Below, one piece after another: positions 1 through 5,124 of a DNA stretch of 5,191 nt (its first letter is position 1; each line of letters opens with the position of its first letter). The position numbers and the translations under genes are program-made. Source of the stretch: an uncultured Methylococcaceae bacterium (lineage in GTDB: Bacteria > Pseudomonadota > Gammaproteobacteria > Methylococcales > Methylomonadaceae); NCBI GenBank assembly GCA_903839795.1, contig CAIMDR010000403.1:1-5191 (forward strand), read 5' to 3'. The notes beneath the pieces are model-generated. The model did not search any database. It saw nothing but the letters and a program-made list of their open reading frames with translations, and had not been told where the DNA came from.

Positions 1-39
1 AAAACATTAACTTGTTGAAAAATATAGCAATAAAAATAA

Positions 40-51
40 TACAATATTGTA
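40..51. other. 12-bp perfect palindrome in AT-rich DNA
   Basis: The sequence TACAATATTGTA is a perfect 12-bp palindrome in very AT-rich DNA at the left edge of the window. It could be an operator or part of a promoter for a gene lying to the left, but no gene is visible there to anchor it. In DNA this AT-rich, a chance palindrome is also plausible. Confidence 0.25.
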
Positions 52-80
52 AATTAGGGGTGCGGAATGTCGGATATAAG

Positions 81-214
81 GTCGGGCAACGGCTTTATTG
101 TTGCCTGACAATCATGCTGAAATTGTCGGGCGCAAAGAAACGCGCCCAACCATGGCCTGCCGGGTACACCTTGTCAATTTAAAGCACAAACCAAGGTTTG
201 TACTCCGACAATTT
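81..214. repeat. Nested inverted repeats downstream of the kinase (REP/MITE-like)
   Basis: Several inverted repeats are packed into this non-coding stretch. GTCGGGCAAC (81-90) pairs with GTTGCCTGAC (100-109), with one G-U. GCCTGACAAT (103-112) can instead pair with ATTGTCGGGC (122-131). AAATTGTCGG (120-129) is an exact inverted repeat of CCGACAATTT (205-214). Inside that outer stem, GGGCGC/GCGCCC forms a hairpin at 128-147 and ACAAACC/GGTTTGT another at 186-201. The motif ATTGTCGGGC therefore recurs in alternating orientation, as in REP/BIME clusters or a decayed MITE. The region lies just beyond the kinase stop codon and could act as a transcription end or mRNA-stabilising structure, but no T-run follows any stem on the minus strand. 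It could also be a small structured RNA. Confidence 0.5.
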
Positions 215-229
215 GGAGTGGCATTGGGA

Positions 230-274
230 GGGTATCCGTTAGTATCGAAATTATTTATCTGAAAATCTATAGCT
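230..274 (+). repeat. Dispersed repeat, copy A (overlaps the kinase stop codon)
   Basis: GGGTATCCGT followed after a 6-nt insertion by GAAATTATTTATCT and TATAGCT matches a stretch at 3229-3268 in the same order and orientation. A degenerate inverted copy lies at 3160-3192. This copy ends inside the kinase stop codon, so the 3' boundary of the kinase gene coincides with the repeat. The repeat end may be the edge of an old insertion or a family of short mobile repeats. Confidence 0.55.
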
Positions 275-1955
275 ATTGACTTAATGTATAGTGCACTTGG
301 GCCCATGAATAGGAGCCATTTTGCACGGCATCAGAAACTCGGCCTTGGTTATTAAGTAATTTGAGTTCTTTTGAAAAAGGCTGGGTACTTGCAATAATGG
401 TTACCGTACACTTTCCGGAAGGGCCTTTCACCGGTACGTTAAATCCTTTCGGAGGAAATAATTGGTCTTTACCGGCTGACAATAATTTGTCTGGTTGCCT
501 AGGATTTGGGCGTAATAGGGTTTCTTCACCTTTAGCATCATGATCAATTACGCGAACATACATTGGCTGCATCAGTGTGAAGGTTAATTGAAAAGACTCT
601 CCATTTTGGTAGTCAGATTTGGATGTTTCTATATGTATAATGCCATCGCTACTGGTAGCGAAGTATCTGGGCTCTGTGTCAATAACCGGTACACTGGGCG
701 TAACTGCCTCAACTGCTGCCGGCGTCTTCTCTGTTATAGCAGTTTCTGATTTTTGAGGCACAACAGGCGGCGTTACCATGACAGGCGTTGAAGCTGGGGT
801 CAAAGGTGCTGTAGGCGTTGTATCAACAGGTGTTTGCACGACCTGAGAGACGGGATTTTGTGTAGGCTCGGGCGGGGATTCTGTCTTATTAAATACCCAA
901 AACACCAACCCTGAAACAATGATAACGCTGACACCGCTCGCTATCAAATTTACCCAAGGCGTTTTTACGGGCTTTAATTTTTCCAGTAATTCAGAAATGC
1001 TGGGTGTGCGCTGATCTCTTTCAAAGGCTAACGCCTTATTTAAAGCCTCCATTTGCCGACTATTTAAACCATTAATCGGTGCGGCTTTGTGAATTTTTTG
1101 TTTATAAAATTGCTTGCCCGTTAATACTTCGTAGATAACGCAGGCAAAGGCATAAATATCATCTCGGGCATCCGGCGGATAATCTCTTTGCATTTCAGGC
1201 GAGGCATACGCCACGGTTAATGCACCGAGTTCATGTCCACCAAATTTAGTTTCATCACCCTCGTTTTCATTAATTTTAGACGCGATGCCAAAATCCAGTA
1301 CTTTTACAATGCCATCATCAGTAAGCATTATGTTTCCCGGCTTAATATCACGGTGTACGATATTGTTTTTGTGCGCGTAAGCAAGCGCATTGCCTATGCC
1401 TTCTATAATAAACCAGGCTTGGGTCAGGTTCTGCGGTTCACGATTAAGGTAGTCACCCAAGGTTTGTCCGGTTAGATATTCCATAGTCATGTAGACATGG
1501 GGGCCATCTCTATCAAAGCCTTGAACTTTAATAATATTGGGGCAGTTGGCCAGCATTTTGGTTCTGTCAAAGTCACTGTATAACGACCTGACCAGTTGTT
1601 TGTTTGCTGATAATTCAGGTTTTAGCACTTTTATGGCGACATAAGGATCGCGTGCTTCTACTTCTTCCCACACTTTGTTCAGCGCTTTATAAACCGTTCC
1701 CATGCCGCCTTCGCCCAAAACAGCAACCAGTTCATAAGTATTTTTTACAATACTGCCTAACACTAACTGAATTTCGCCAGGTGAGCCATCACCGTAGTTG
1801 GTATACATCGTGCCTGATGTTTCTTGATGAGTTATTTCTGCTAACAAAGGTGATGTGGGCGACTCAAGAATTAGTGATAATTCACTAGTAAAGTCTGCTG
1901 ATTTGACGCGAGTAATATCGTCGTCATCTGAATGAGTATGCATTTTTTCAACCAT
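273..1955 (-). CDS. Membrane-anchored serine/threonine protein kinase with C-terminal DUF4384-type domain
   Basis: This 560-residue protein has a Hanks-type (eukaryotic-like) kinase domain at about residues 70-330. Visible motifs are the Gly loop GEGGMG (81-86), catalytic Lys in VAIK (K109), HRDIKPGN (201-208, with catalytic D203, K205 and N208), DFG (221-223), an SPE variant of the APE motif (252-254), the subdomain IX Asp (about D265) and the subdomain XI Arg (R316). All key catalytic residues are present, so it should be active. The segment between Gly loop and Lys is longer than in minimal kinases and carries ARDPYVAIKV, a form I associate with PpkA-like proteobacterial kinases. Residues 1-67 are acidic and Ser/Thr-rich, possibly autophosphorylated. 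A single membrane span (about 335-355) follows a Lys-rich flank, placing the kinase in the cytoplasm. A Pro/Thr/Val-rich linker (about 358-425) leads to a periplasmic domain (about 428-545) resembling DUF4384 (YQNGESFQLTF, YVRVIDHDAKGEETLLRPN). ATG at 1955 has no clear Shine-Dalgarno; ATG at 1943 (residue 5) is an alternative start. Its substrate is unknown. Confidence 0.93.
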   Translation of the reverse strand: MVEKMHTHSDDDDITRVKSADFTSELSLILESPTSPLLAEITHQETSGTMYTNYGDGSPGEIQLVLGSIVKNTYELVAVLGEGGMGTVYKALNKVWEEVEARDPYVAIKVLKPELSANKQLVRSLYSDFDRTKMLANCPNIIKVQGFDRDGPHVYMTMEYLTGQTLGDYLNREPQNLTQAWFIIEGIGNALAYAHKNNIVHRDIKPGNIMLTDDGIVKVLDFGIASKINENEGDETKFGGHELGALTVAYASPEMQRDYPPDARDDIYAFACVIYEVLTGKQFYKQKIHKAAPINGLNSRQMEALNKALAFERDQRTPSISELLEKLKPVKTPWVNLIASGVSVIIVSGLVFWVFNKTESPPEPTQNPVSQVVQTPVDTTPTAPLTPASTPVMVTPPVVPQKSETAITEKTPAAVEAVTPSVPVIDTEPRYFATSSDGIIHIETSKSDYQNGESFQLTFTLMQPMYVRVIDHDAKGEETLLRPNPRQPDKLLSAGKDQLFPPKGFNVPVKGPSGKCTVTIIASTQPFSKELKLLNNQGRVSDAVQNGSYSWAQVHYTLSQ

Positions 1956-1983
1956 TTAAAAACCAAGCAGTTATAAAGTGATA

Positions 1984-1995
1984 CTATTTAAATAG
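1984..1995. promoter_or_regulatory. 12-bp palindrome upstream of the kinase start
   Basis: CTATTTAAATAG is a perfect 12-bp palindrome about 28 bp upstream of the kinase start codon. It abuts the base of the larger structure at 1995-2070. Its place in the leader fits an operator, but it is AT-only apart from its ends and may be chance. No convincing -35/-10 pair for the kinase was found around it. Confidence 0.25.
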
Positions 1996-2070
1996 GTTTT
2001 CAACTTAAACAGATAACATCCCGTAATAGATAGCTTATCTGTAAAATCGTCCTGCTTTAAGTTGAAAGCC
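1995..2070 (-). promoter_or_regulatory. Two-stem structured element in the kinase leader
   Basis: GGTTTTCAACTTAAA (1995-2009) pairs with TTTAAGTTGAAAGCC (2056-2070) over 15 positions with one G-U. Directly inside it, CAGATAA (2010-2016) pairs with TTATCTG (2035-2041). The two stems stack on the left side and are separated on the right by a one-sided bulge (2042-2055), with a terminal loop at 2017-2034. It begins about 40 nt upstream of the kinase start. It may be an RNA regulatory structure in the kinase 5' leader, a binding region for a regulator, or a tiny decayed MITE. It matches no riboswitch class that I recognise. Confidence 0.45.
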
Positions 2071-2207
2071 CTAAATGTGAACTTTGACAAAATATCACCA
2101 CCTATTTTTATCCTGGACTGATATTAAAACCCATCAAATCAGAAATAACTTTTGTCCGCCAGGTTAATATATAGAGACCTTTGTTGATTAAACGACATTA
2201 TTTTCTG

Positions 2208-2258
2208 TAGGGCGTGCCGTGCGCGCCTTGAAAATTAAGGTGCACACGGCACGCCCTA
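2208..2258. repeat. 51-nt REP-like hairpin
   Basis: TAGGGCGTGCCGTG (2208-2221) is perfectly complementary to CACGGCACGCCCTA (2245-2258). Pairing continues inward past a single C-A mismatch through GCGCCTTG/TAAGGTGC-type pairing to a small A-rich loop around 2232-2234. It is markedly more GC-rich than its surroundings. It lies 29 bp beyond the ompA-like stop codon and upstream of the kinase. The form (YAGGG...CCCTR ends, near-perfect foldback) is typical of REP or MITE-like repeats. In place it could protect the 3' end of the ompA-like mRNA or attenuate read-through into the kinase. No T-run follows it on the minus strand, so it is not a standard intrinsic terminator. Confidence 0.75.
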
Positions 2259-2287
2259 GGTACTAAATTAATTCAGGACTCTTATAA

Positions 2288-2911
2288 CTACCTTACAGCA
2301 ATAATACGTACGCGCCGATTAACTTCGCTGTCTGGATTATTGGCATCAAGCAAATCATCTTTACCTTTGCCAACAATTTTGATGTGGGATGGCTCAATAT
2401 TATAAGTATCAACCAAAAACCGTTTTACTGAGGCGGCACGCTCTTCAGATAGGTTTATATTATAGGCATAACCCCCAATGGCATCCGTATGACCTTCAAC
2501 AACAAAACCCATATTTTTTAATTTTTCAGAAGCCAATGCTTCGCCTACCGGTTTAAGTTGCTCCTTACCGGATGCTGTAAGTTCTGCTGATTTATAGCCA
2601 AAAATAATTTCCATCGACAACGCTGTCTCTTTACTGGGTGCAGATAGCTTTTTACTAGCTGCTTTAGGCTTTGTTACTGGACTTGCCAAGTTACCCATAG
2701 AAATATTACGATCATGACTGCTTTTTTTGATATCACCTTCGTAGTCATTATCGTCTGGAATAACATCAGGATTAGTAGCGACCGGGTTTAATGCTTCTAT
2801 TACTTGATTGGTTGACGCAATTTTTTTGCCAAAATTACTTTCTTCCGAATTAGCTGCTGTAGTTAGCGCTATTAAGCCCAAAAAGCAGAATAATTGTTGT
2901 TGTGTTTTCAT
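2288..2911 (-). CDS. Secreted OmpA-family peptidoglycan-binding protein
   Basis: The protein has 207 residues from ATG 2911. This start is chosen because an AGGGGGA Shine-Dalgarno-like sequence (2915-2921) precedes it and because it opens directly with a signal peptide: MKTQ, then a hydrophobic stretch to about residue 20 (LFCFLGLIALTTAA). A TTG codon at 2938 would add nine residues but would separate the ribosome site from the start. Residues about 21-95 form a low-complexity, partly acidic linker. Residues about 98-207 are an OmpA C-terminal domain: FGYKSAELTASG, EGHTDAIGG (139-147), NLSEERAASVKRFLV and NRRVRI (198-203). D143 and R158 have the 15-residue spacing of the pair that binds diaminopimelate in OmpA domains. 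There is no beta-barrel, so this is a periplasmic or wall-attached protein, not a porin. It is upstream of the kinase in the same orientation, which suggests an envelope-sensing partnership. A possible minus-strand -10 (TATAAA) lies at 2977-2982, and a GCTTGG/CCAAGC hairpin at 2946-2962 would sit in its leader. Confidence 0.92.
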   Translation of the reverse strand: MKTQQQLFCFLGLIALTTAANSEESNFGKKIASTNQVIEALNPVATNPDVIPDDNDYEGDIKKSSHDRNISMGNLASPVTKPKAASKKLSAPSKETALSMEIIFGYKSAELTASGKEQLKPVGEALASEKLKNMGFVVEGHTDAIGGYAYNINLSEERAASVKRFLVDTYNIEPSHIKIVGKGKDDLLDANNPDSEVNRRVRIIAVR

Positions 2912-3029
2912 AATTCCCCCTAAAAATATATTAAACAACGAGAATGCTTGGCAAATCCAAGCGAATGCCTTATCAATTTATACAACAAATGCTCAGATCA
3001 TGAGCGGCGTTTAAAACGAATAATTACTA

Positions 3030-3129
3030 AGGCATTTGCATGAAATAACTTGACCATTTATATCCCCTCACCCCAACCTTCTCCCAGCGAGAGAGAGAAA
3101 GATGTCTAAGTTATTTCATACGTATTCCT
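3030..3129. repeat. MITE-like element with inverted termini
   Basis: ATGAAATAACTT (3040-3051) is an exact inverted repeat of AAGTTATTTCAT (3108-3119). Imperfect pairing extends outward to about 3030 and 3129 (GGCATTTGC against GTATTCC). The interior includes CCCCTCACCCCAACCTTCTC followed by a GA-rich arm, itself like a widespread C-rich/GA-rich intergenic repeat of proteobacteria. At about 100 bp with about 20-bp imperfect termini and no coding capacity, it looks like a MITE or an IS remnant. No clear target-site duplication was seen. Confidence 0.5.
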
Positions 3130-3159
3130 GCTAATGTTCCACGCACCGCTTCGGAGAAA

Positions 3160-3271
3160 TACATATAGATTTTCAGAAATTAAATTTCCAACATTATCCA
3201 TTAAAAGAGCTTTCAAATTAGTGCTGTTGGGTAATCCGTGGAAATTATTTATCTAAAAGTGTATAGCTGTA
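3160..3271. repeat. Inverted-repeat element related to copy A (copies B and C)
   Basis: The left arm, about 3160-3192 (TACATATAGATTTTCAG then AAATTTCCAAC), is an imperfect inverted repeat of the right arm, 3239-3271 (GTGGAAATTATTTATC then TATAGCTGTA). The right arm with its preceding GGGTAATCCGT also matches copy A at 230-274 in direct orientation. The element is about 112 bp with termini of about 33 bp and no open frame of note. This fits a MITE family of which copy A is a single-ended relative. Confidence 0.5.
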
Positions 3272-3651
3272 CCCCAGGAACTACTTGTTGTTCTTTGATT
3301 TTATTTATGTACAGAACCAGTTATCTAGCTTTATCCTCACTCCATATAATGACTAATTGATCACCACAGATGCTAAGGGTTGTTAAGTGACCCAAGTATA
3401 GATAACCTTATTAGCTTTGAAGAAGAATCAACACACGAAAATATTATTAAATTCTGACAATAAATTTAGATTTACCGATGATTATTATACATAATTTCTA
3501 TTTTCCATCAAAAGAAATAGAATCTTAACTTTAAGTTCCCGCTAATTAAAACTGAATGATCCGCACCAAGCGTCCTTCTTTTTCCCTGATTATAAAGATG
3601 CTTTAGTCGGCTCCCAATTTAAGACTGAACAGTTTGAGGTTAAGCCAATAC
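3272..3651. other. Gene-free AT-rich spacer
   Basis: No credible coding frame, RNA gene or strong promoter was recognised here. The only structure noticed is a weak AT-rich hairpin, TTCTATTT (3496-3503) against AAATAGAA (3515-3522), with an 11-nt loop. The stretch may be decayed former coding or mobile DNA, but it retains no recognisable protein similarity. Confidence 0.5.
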
Positions 3652-3807
3652 AAAAACTTCGTCATTCCGGCAAGGATGGCTGTATCCAGCGAAACGGACG
3701 GTAACTTTCCGATAAACGTTGCCGCATGATTTAATGTCTATGCCAAGCTACAGTTTCACATCCGTGTGACTGGATTCTGGCATCCCTGCCGGAATGACGG
3801 ACTTTTT
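3652..3807. repeat. Intergenic repeat with CGTCATTCCGGC termini
   Basis: CGTCATTCCGGC (3660-3671) is an exact inverted repeat of GCCGGAATGACG (3788-3799). With gaps and mismatches, the arms extend about 30 bp inward (CAAGGATGGCTGTATCCAG against CTGGATTCTGGCATCCCTG). Outward, an A-rich left flank faces a T-run on the right. The GTCATTCCGGC...GGATNC...ATCCAG pattern is a common dispersed intergenic repeat in many proteobacteria. The right arm followed by ACTTTTTT could terminate rightward transcription by folding back on the left arm. It codes for nothing credible. Confidence 0.65.
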
Positions 3808-4003
3808 TGTTACTTAGCGAATTATTTTTCTGCTCAGTGCCCGTCTTAAGTCGGCCGCCCTTTTGTTGCATATACATTTTCAGATAACTATTGAAATGAA
3901 AACTACAAATTGGTTGCTTTGAACCTTTATTTATGTGTGAAATAGGCTCAGTCAAATTTTTTACACACATTACCTATTGAATTCAAACGAATTTTTAATT
4001 TTA
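3808..4003. other. Gene-free spacer upstream of the fae promoter
   Basis: AT-rich sequence between the inverted-repeat element and the fae promoter. No gene, hairpin of note or recognised regulatory site was found. It may hold upstream activator sites for fae, but none can be named from the sequence. Confidence 0.4.
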
Positions 4004-4005
4004 TA

Positions 4006-4032
4006 TTTATGGCATGAAATTAGCTATATAAT
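4006..4032 (+). promoter_or_regulatory. Candidate sigma-70 promoter of fae
   Basis: A perfect -10 box, TATAAT, lies at 4027-4032. The best -35 candidate is weak: TTTATG at 4006-4011 with a 15-bp gap. Transcription would start near 4039, giving a leader of about 54 nt before the fae ATG. The weak -35 suggests help from an activator, or control by the adjacent palindrome. Confidence 0.5.
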
Positions 4033-4041
4033 AGTTTTCAA

Positions 4042-4061
4042 AAAGTTAAACGTTTAACTTT
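4042..4061. promoter_or_regulatory. 20-bp perfect palindrome: candidate fae operator
   Basis: A perfect palindrome with core GTTAAACGTTTAAC, extended by three A and three T residues, lies at about +3 to +22 relative to the predicted fae start. The central CG with AAACG/CGTTT half-sites is the hallmark of LacI/GalR-family operators, and the position is that of a repressor roadblock. As RNA it could also fold into a weak hairpin in the leader. A partial extra half-site (TTTAACTTT) directly follows it. The regulator is not in the window. Confidence 0.5.
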
Positions 4062-4092
4062 AACTTTAAAACAAAATAACAGGATTCAAATA

Positions 4093-4665
4093 ATGACACT
4101 ATCAGATTACATATCCAACTTTTTTTGTACCGGTGAATATACAAACAGAGCGCTAATTAATAAATTATATATTGGTGAATCATTAGTCGGTGAAGGCAAT
4201 GAAATTGCCCATATTGATTTGATACTTGGACCTAGAGGCTCAGTTGCCGAACATGCATTTGCCAATGCATTAACCAACAATAAAAAAGGCTTTACTACGT
4301 TATTGGCTGTTATTGCCCCCAATCTGATGGTTAAGCCAGCCACTATTTTGTTTAACAAAGTAACCATTAAAGGCTCTAAACAAGCCCTGCAAATGTTTGG
4401 CCCAGCGCAACGCGGTGTTGCTATGGCGGTTGCTGATTGTGTAGAAGACGGCACAATCCCAGCTGATGAAGCCGATGATTTATTTATTTGTGTCGGTGTA
4501 TTCATTCATTGGCAAGCTGAAGATGATGCCTTAATTGAAAAATTTAACTATCAAGCCACTAAAGAAGCGCTAAAACGTGCTATTGCCGGCTCACCAACTG
4601 CAACTGAAGTCATTGCAGAAAAATCTACCGCTAAACATCCCTATGCTGTTAATAACGAAGCTTAA
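4093..4665 (+). CDS. fae: Formaldehyde-activating enzyme (5,6,7,8-tetrahydromethanopterin hydro-lyase)
   Basis: Fae condenses formaldehyde with tetrahydromethanopterin to give methylene-tetrahydromethanopterin, the entry to the cytoplasmic formaldehyde oxidation pathway of methylotrophs (EC 4.2.1.147). The 190-residue product carries the family's most conserved stretches: [18 protein letters not shown] (27-44), LGPRGS (45-50), [23 protein letters not shown] (56-78), FNKVTIKG (87-94), [15 protein letters not shown] (101-115), [16 protein letters not shown] (125-140) and a C-terminal KHPYAVN. H40 in AHIDLI corresponds to the conserved histidine proposed as general acid. It aligns through its end with standard Fae of about 170 residues but has about 20 additional N-terminal residues ([20 protein letters not shown]). 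ATG 4093 is preceded by AGGA with an 8-nt gap, and no ATG, GTG or TTG occurs in frame near the usual start, so the extension looks real. The gene stands alone with its own promoter and palindrome. I see no evidence against catalytic activity, though a Fae paralogue with a different role is possible. Confidence 0.96.
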   Translation: MTLSDYISNFFCTGEYTNRALINKLYIGESLVGEGNEIAHIDLILGPRGSVAEHAFANALTNNKKGFTTLLAVIAPNLMVKPATILFNKVTIKGSKQALQMFGPAQRGVAMAVADCVEDGTIPADEADDLFICVGVFIHWQAEDDALIEKFNYQATKEALKRAIAGSPTATEVIAEKSTAKHPYAVNNEA

Positions 4666-4720
4666 ATCCACTTACTTATGGCTTGGAACATGCTGAATTT
4701 TATCAGTATTGCCTGAAAAA

Positions 4721-4740
4721 CCCCGTCATTCAGGGCGGGG
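4721..4740 (-). terminator. GC-rich hairpin; minus-strand terminator or IS605-type end relic
   Basis: CCCCG (4721-4725) pairs with CGGGG (4736-4740) around a 10-nt loop. On the minus strand the stem is followed directly by TTTTT (4716-4720), the layout of an intrinsic terminator for the lipoprotein gene, whose stop is about 94 bp away. On the plus strand no T-run follows, so it is a poor terminator for fae. The sequence CCCCGTCATTCAGGGCGGGGATG also resembles, from memory, the right-end hairpins of IS200/IS605-family (TnpB) elements, so it may be a relic. Confidence 0.5.
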
Positions 4741-4780
4741 ATGTAAGCGGTTCATAACCACAGTTCTTGCCATTTTTTAT

Positions 4781-4806
4781 GGTGTATGACGCTGCGCTTA
4801 TACACC
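4781..4806. repeat. REP-like hairpin between convergent genes
   Basis: GGTGTAT (4781-4787) is an exact inverted repeat of ATACACC (4800-4806), with a CGCTGCG mini-stem in the loop, followed by CTAC. The pattern GTAGGGTGTATAAGCGCAGCG on the other strand has the form of common REP-like repeats of proteobacteria and cyanobacteria. It lies 27 bp beyond the lipoprotein stop codon and may protect or terminate that transcript. Confidence 0.5.
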
Positions 4807-4833
4807 CTACGATCTAAAATGCCATGCGCTCAA

Positions 4834-5124
4834 TCAATCACGATCGTGATGTTGCCGATACTGGCCATAGCCTCTGTTTCCCTGATTATAGTGGCCTTCG
4901 CGATATTCCTCCCGATGTCCACGGTAAGGCTGATGCCGCCAGTAATTACCTTGTCTATAGTTTCCATAGAATGCAGGTGCAGGATAGCGGGCACCATAAT
5001 AAGGTTGGTACACCGGATAATTGTTATAGCCATGGTGTCCATACGAGGCAGGATAGCCCGCGCAGCCGCTTATTAACGTAAGGATAAAAATGGCGGTTAG
5101 GGAGCGAACTTGAATAAAGTGCAT
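4834..5124 (-). CDS. Small Tyr/His/Gly-rich lipoprotein of unknown function
   Basis: A 96-residue product begins with a lipoprotein signal peptide: basic R7, hydrophobic LTAIFILTLI and a lipobox ISGC with the lipidated Cys at 21. The mature part of about 76 residues is low complexity and rich in Tyr, His, Gly, Arg, Asn and Gln (YGHHGYNNYPVYQPYYGARY near the start; later RGHREEYREGHYNQGNRGYGQYRQHHDRD). No catalytic domain is visible. The residue after Cys is Ala, not Asp, which favours sorting to the outer membrane under the E. coli Lol rule. ATG 5124 has no strong Shine-Dalgarno, but the signal peptide starts there, so the start is credible. It is convergent with fae, and likely terminator hairpins lie just beyond its stop. 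The His-rich composition could bind metal, and the tyrosines could mediate adhesion or cross-linking; both are guesses. Proteins of this type are common and poorly characterised in Gram-negative bacteria. Confidence 0.75.
   Translation of the reverse strand: MHFIQVRSLTAIFILTLISGCAGYPASYGHHGYNNYPVYQPYYGARYPAPAFYGNYRQGNYWRHQPYRGHREEYREGHYNQGNRGYGQYRQHHDRD

Noticed and set aside
112..306. 64-residue open frame on the minus strand at the kinase 3' end
   Set aside because: It overlaps the kinase end in another frame and runs through the nested inverted repeats and copy A of the dispersed repeat.
2912..2938. TTG start at 2938 adding nine residues to the OmpA-like protein
   Set aside because: ATG 2911 has an AGGGGGA site just upstream and begins a normal signal peptide; the TTG has neither.
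3731..3970. 79-residue open frame on the minus strand in the large spacer
   Set aside because: About a third of it is translated from the CGTCATTCCGGC repeat arm, it has no ribosome site or recognisable domain, and its composition looks random.
2912..4092. CRISPR array or tRNA gene in the large spacer
   Set aside because: No regularly spaced direct repeats and no cloverleaf with conserved tRNA loops were seen; the repeats there are inverted and irregular.
4107..4505. 132-residue open frame antisense to fae
   Set aside because: Fae on the plus strand is unmistakable by its conserved motifs; the antisense frame is a shadow of it.
3579..4890. Shared 14-mer TTTCCCTGATTATA in the spacer (about 3580) and in the lipoprotein gene (about 4877)
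   Set aside because: A single 14-base match in a 5-kb AT-rich window can arise by chance and the flanks do not match.
4786..5081. Plus-strand open frames opposite the small lipoprotein
   Set aside because: The minus-strand frame has a convincing lipobox signal peptide; the opposite frames lack ribosome sites and any domain.
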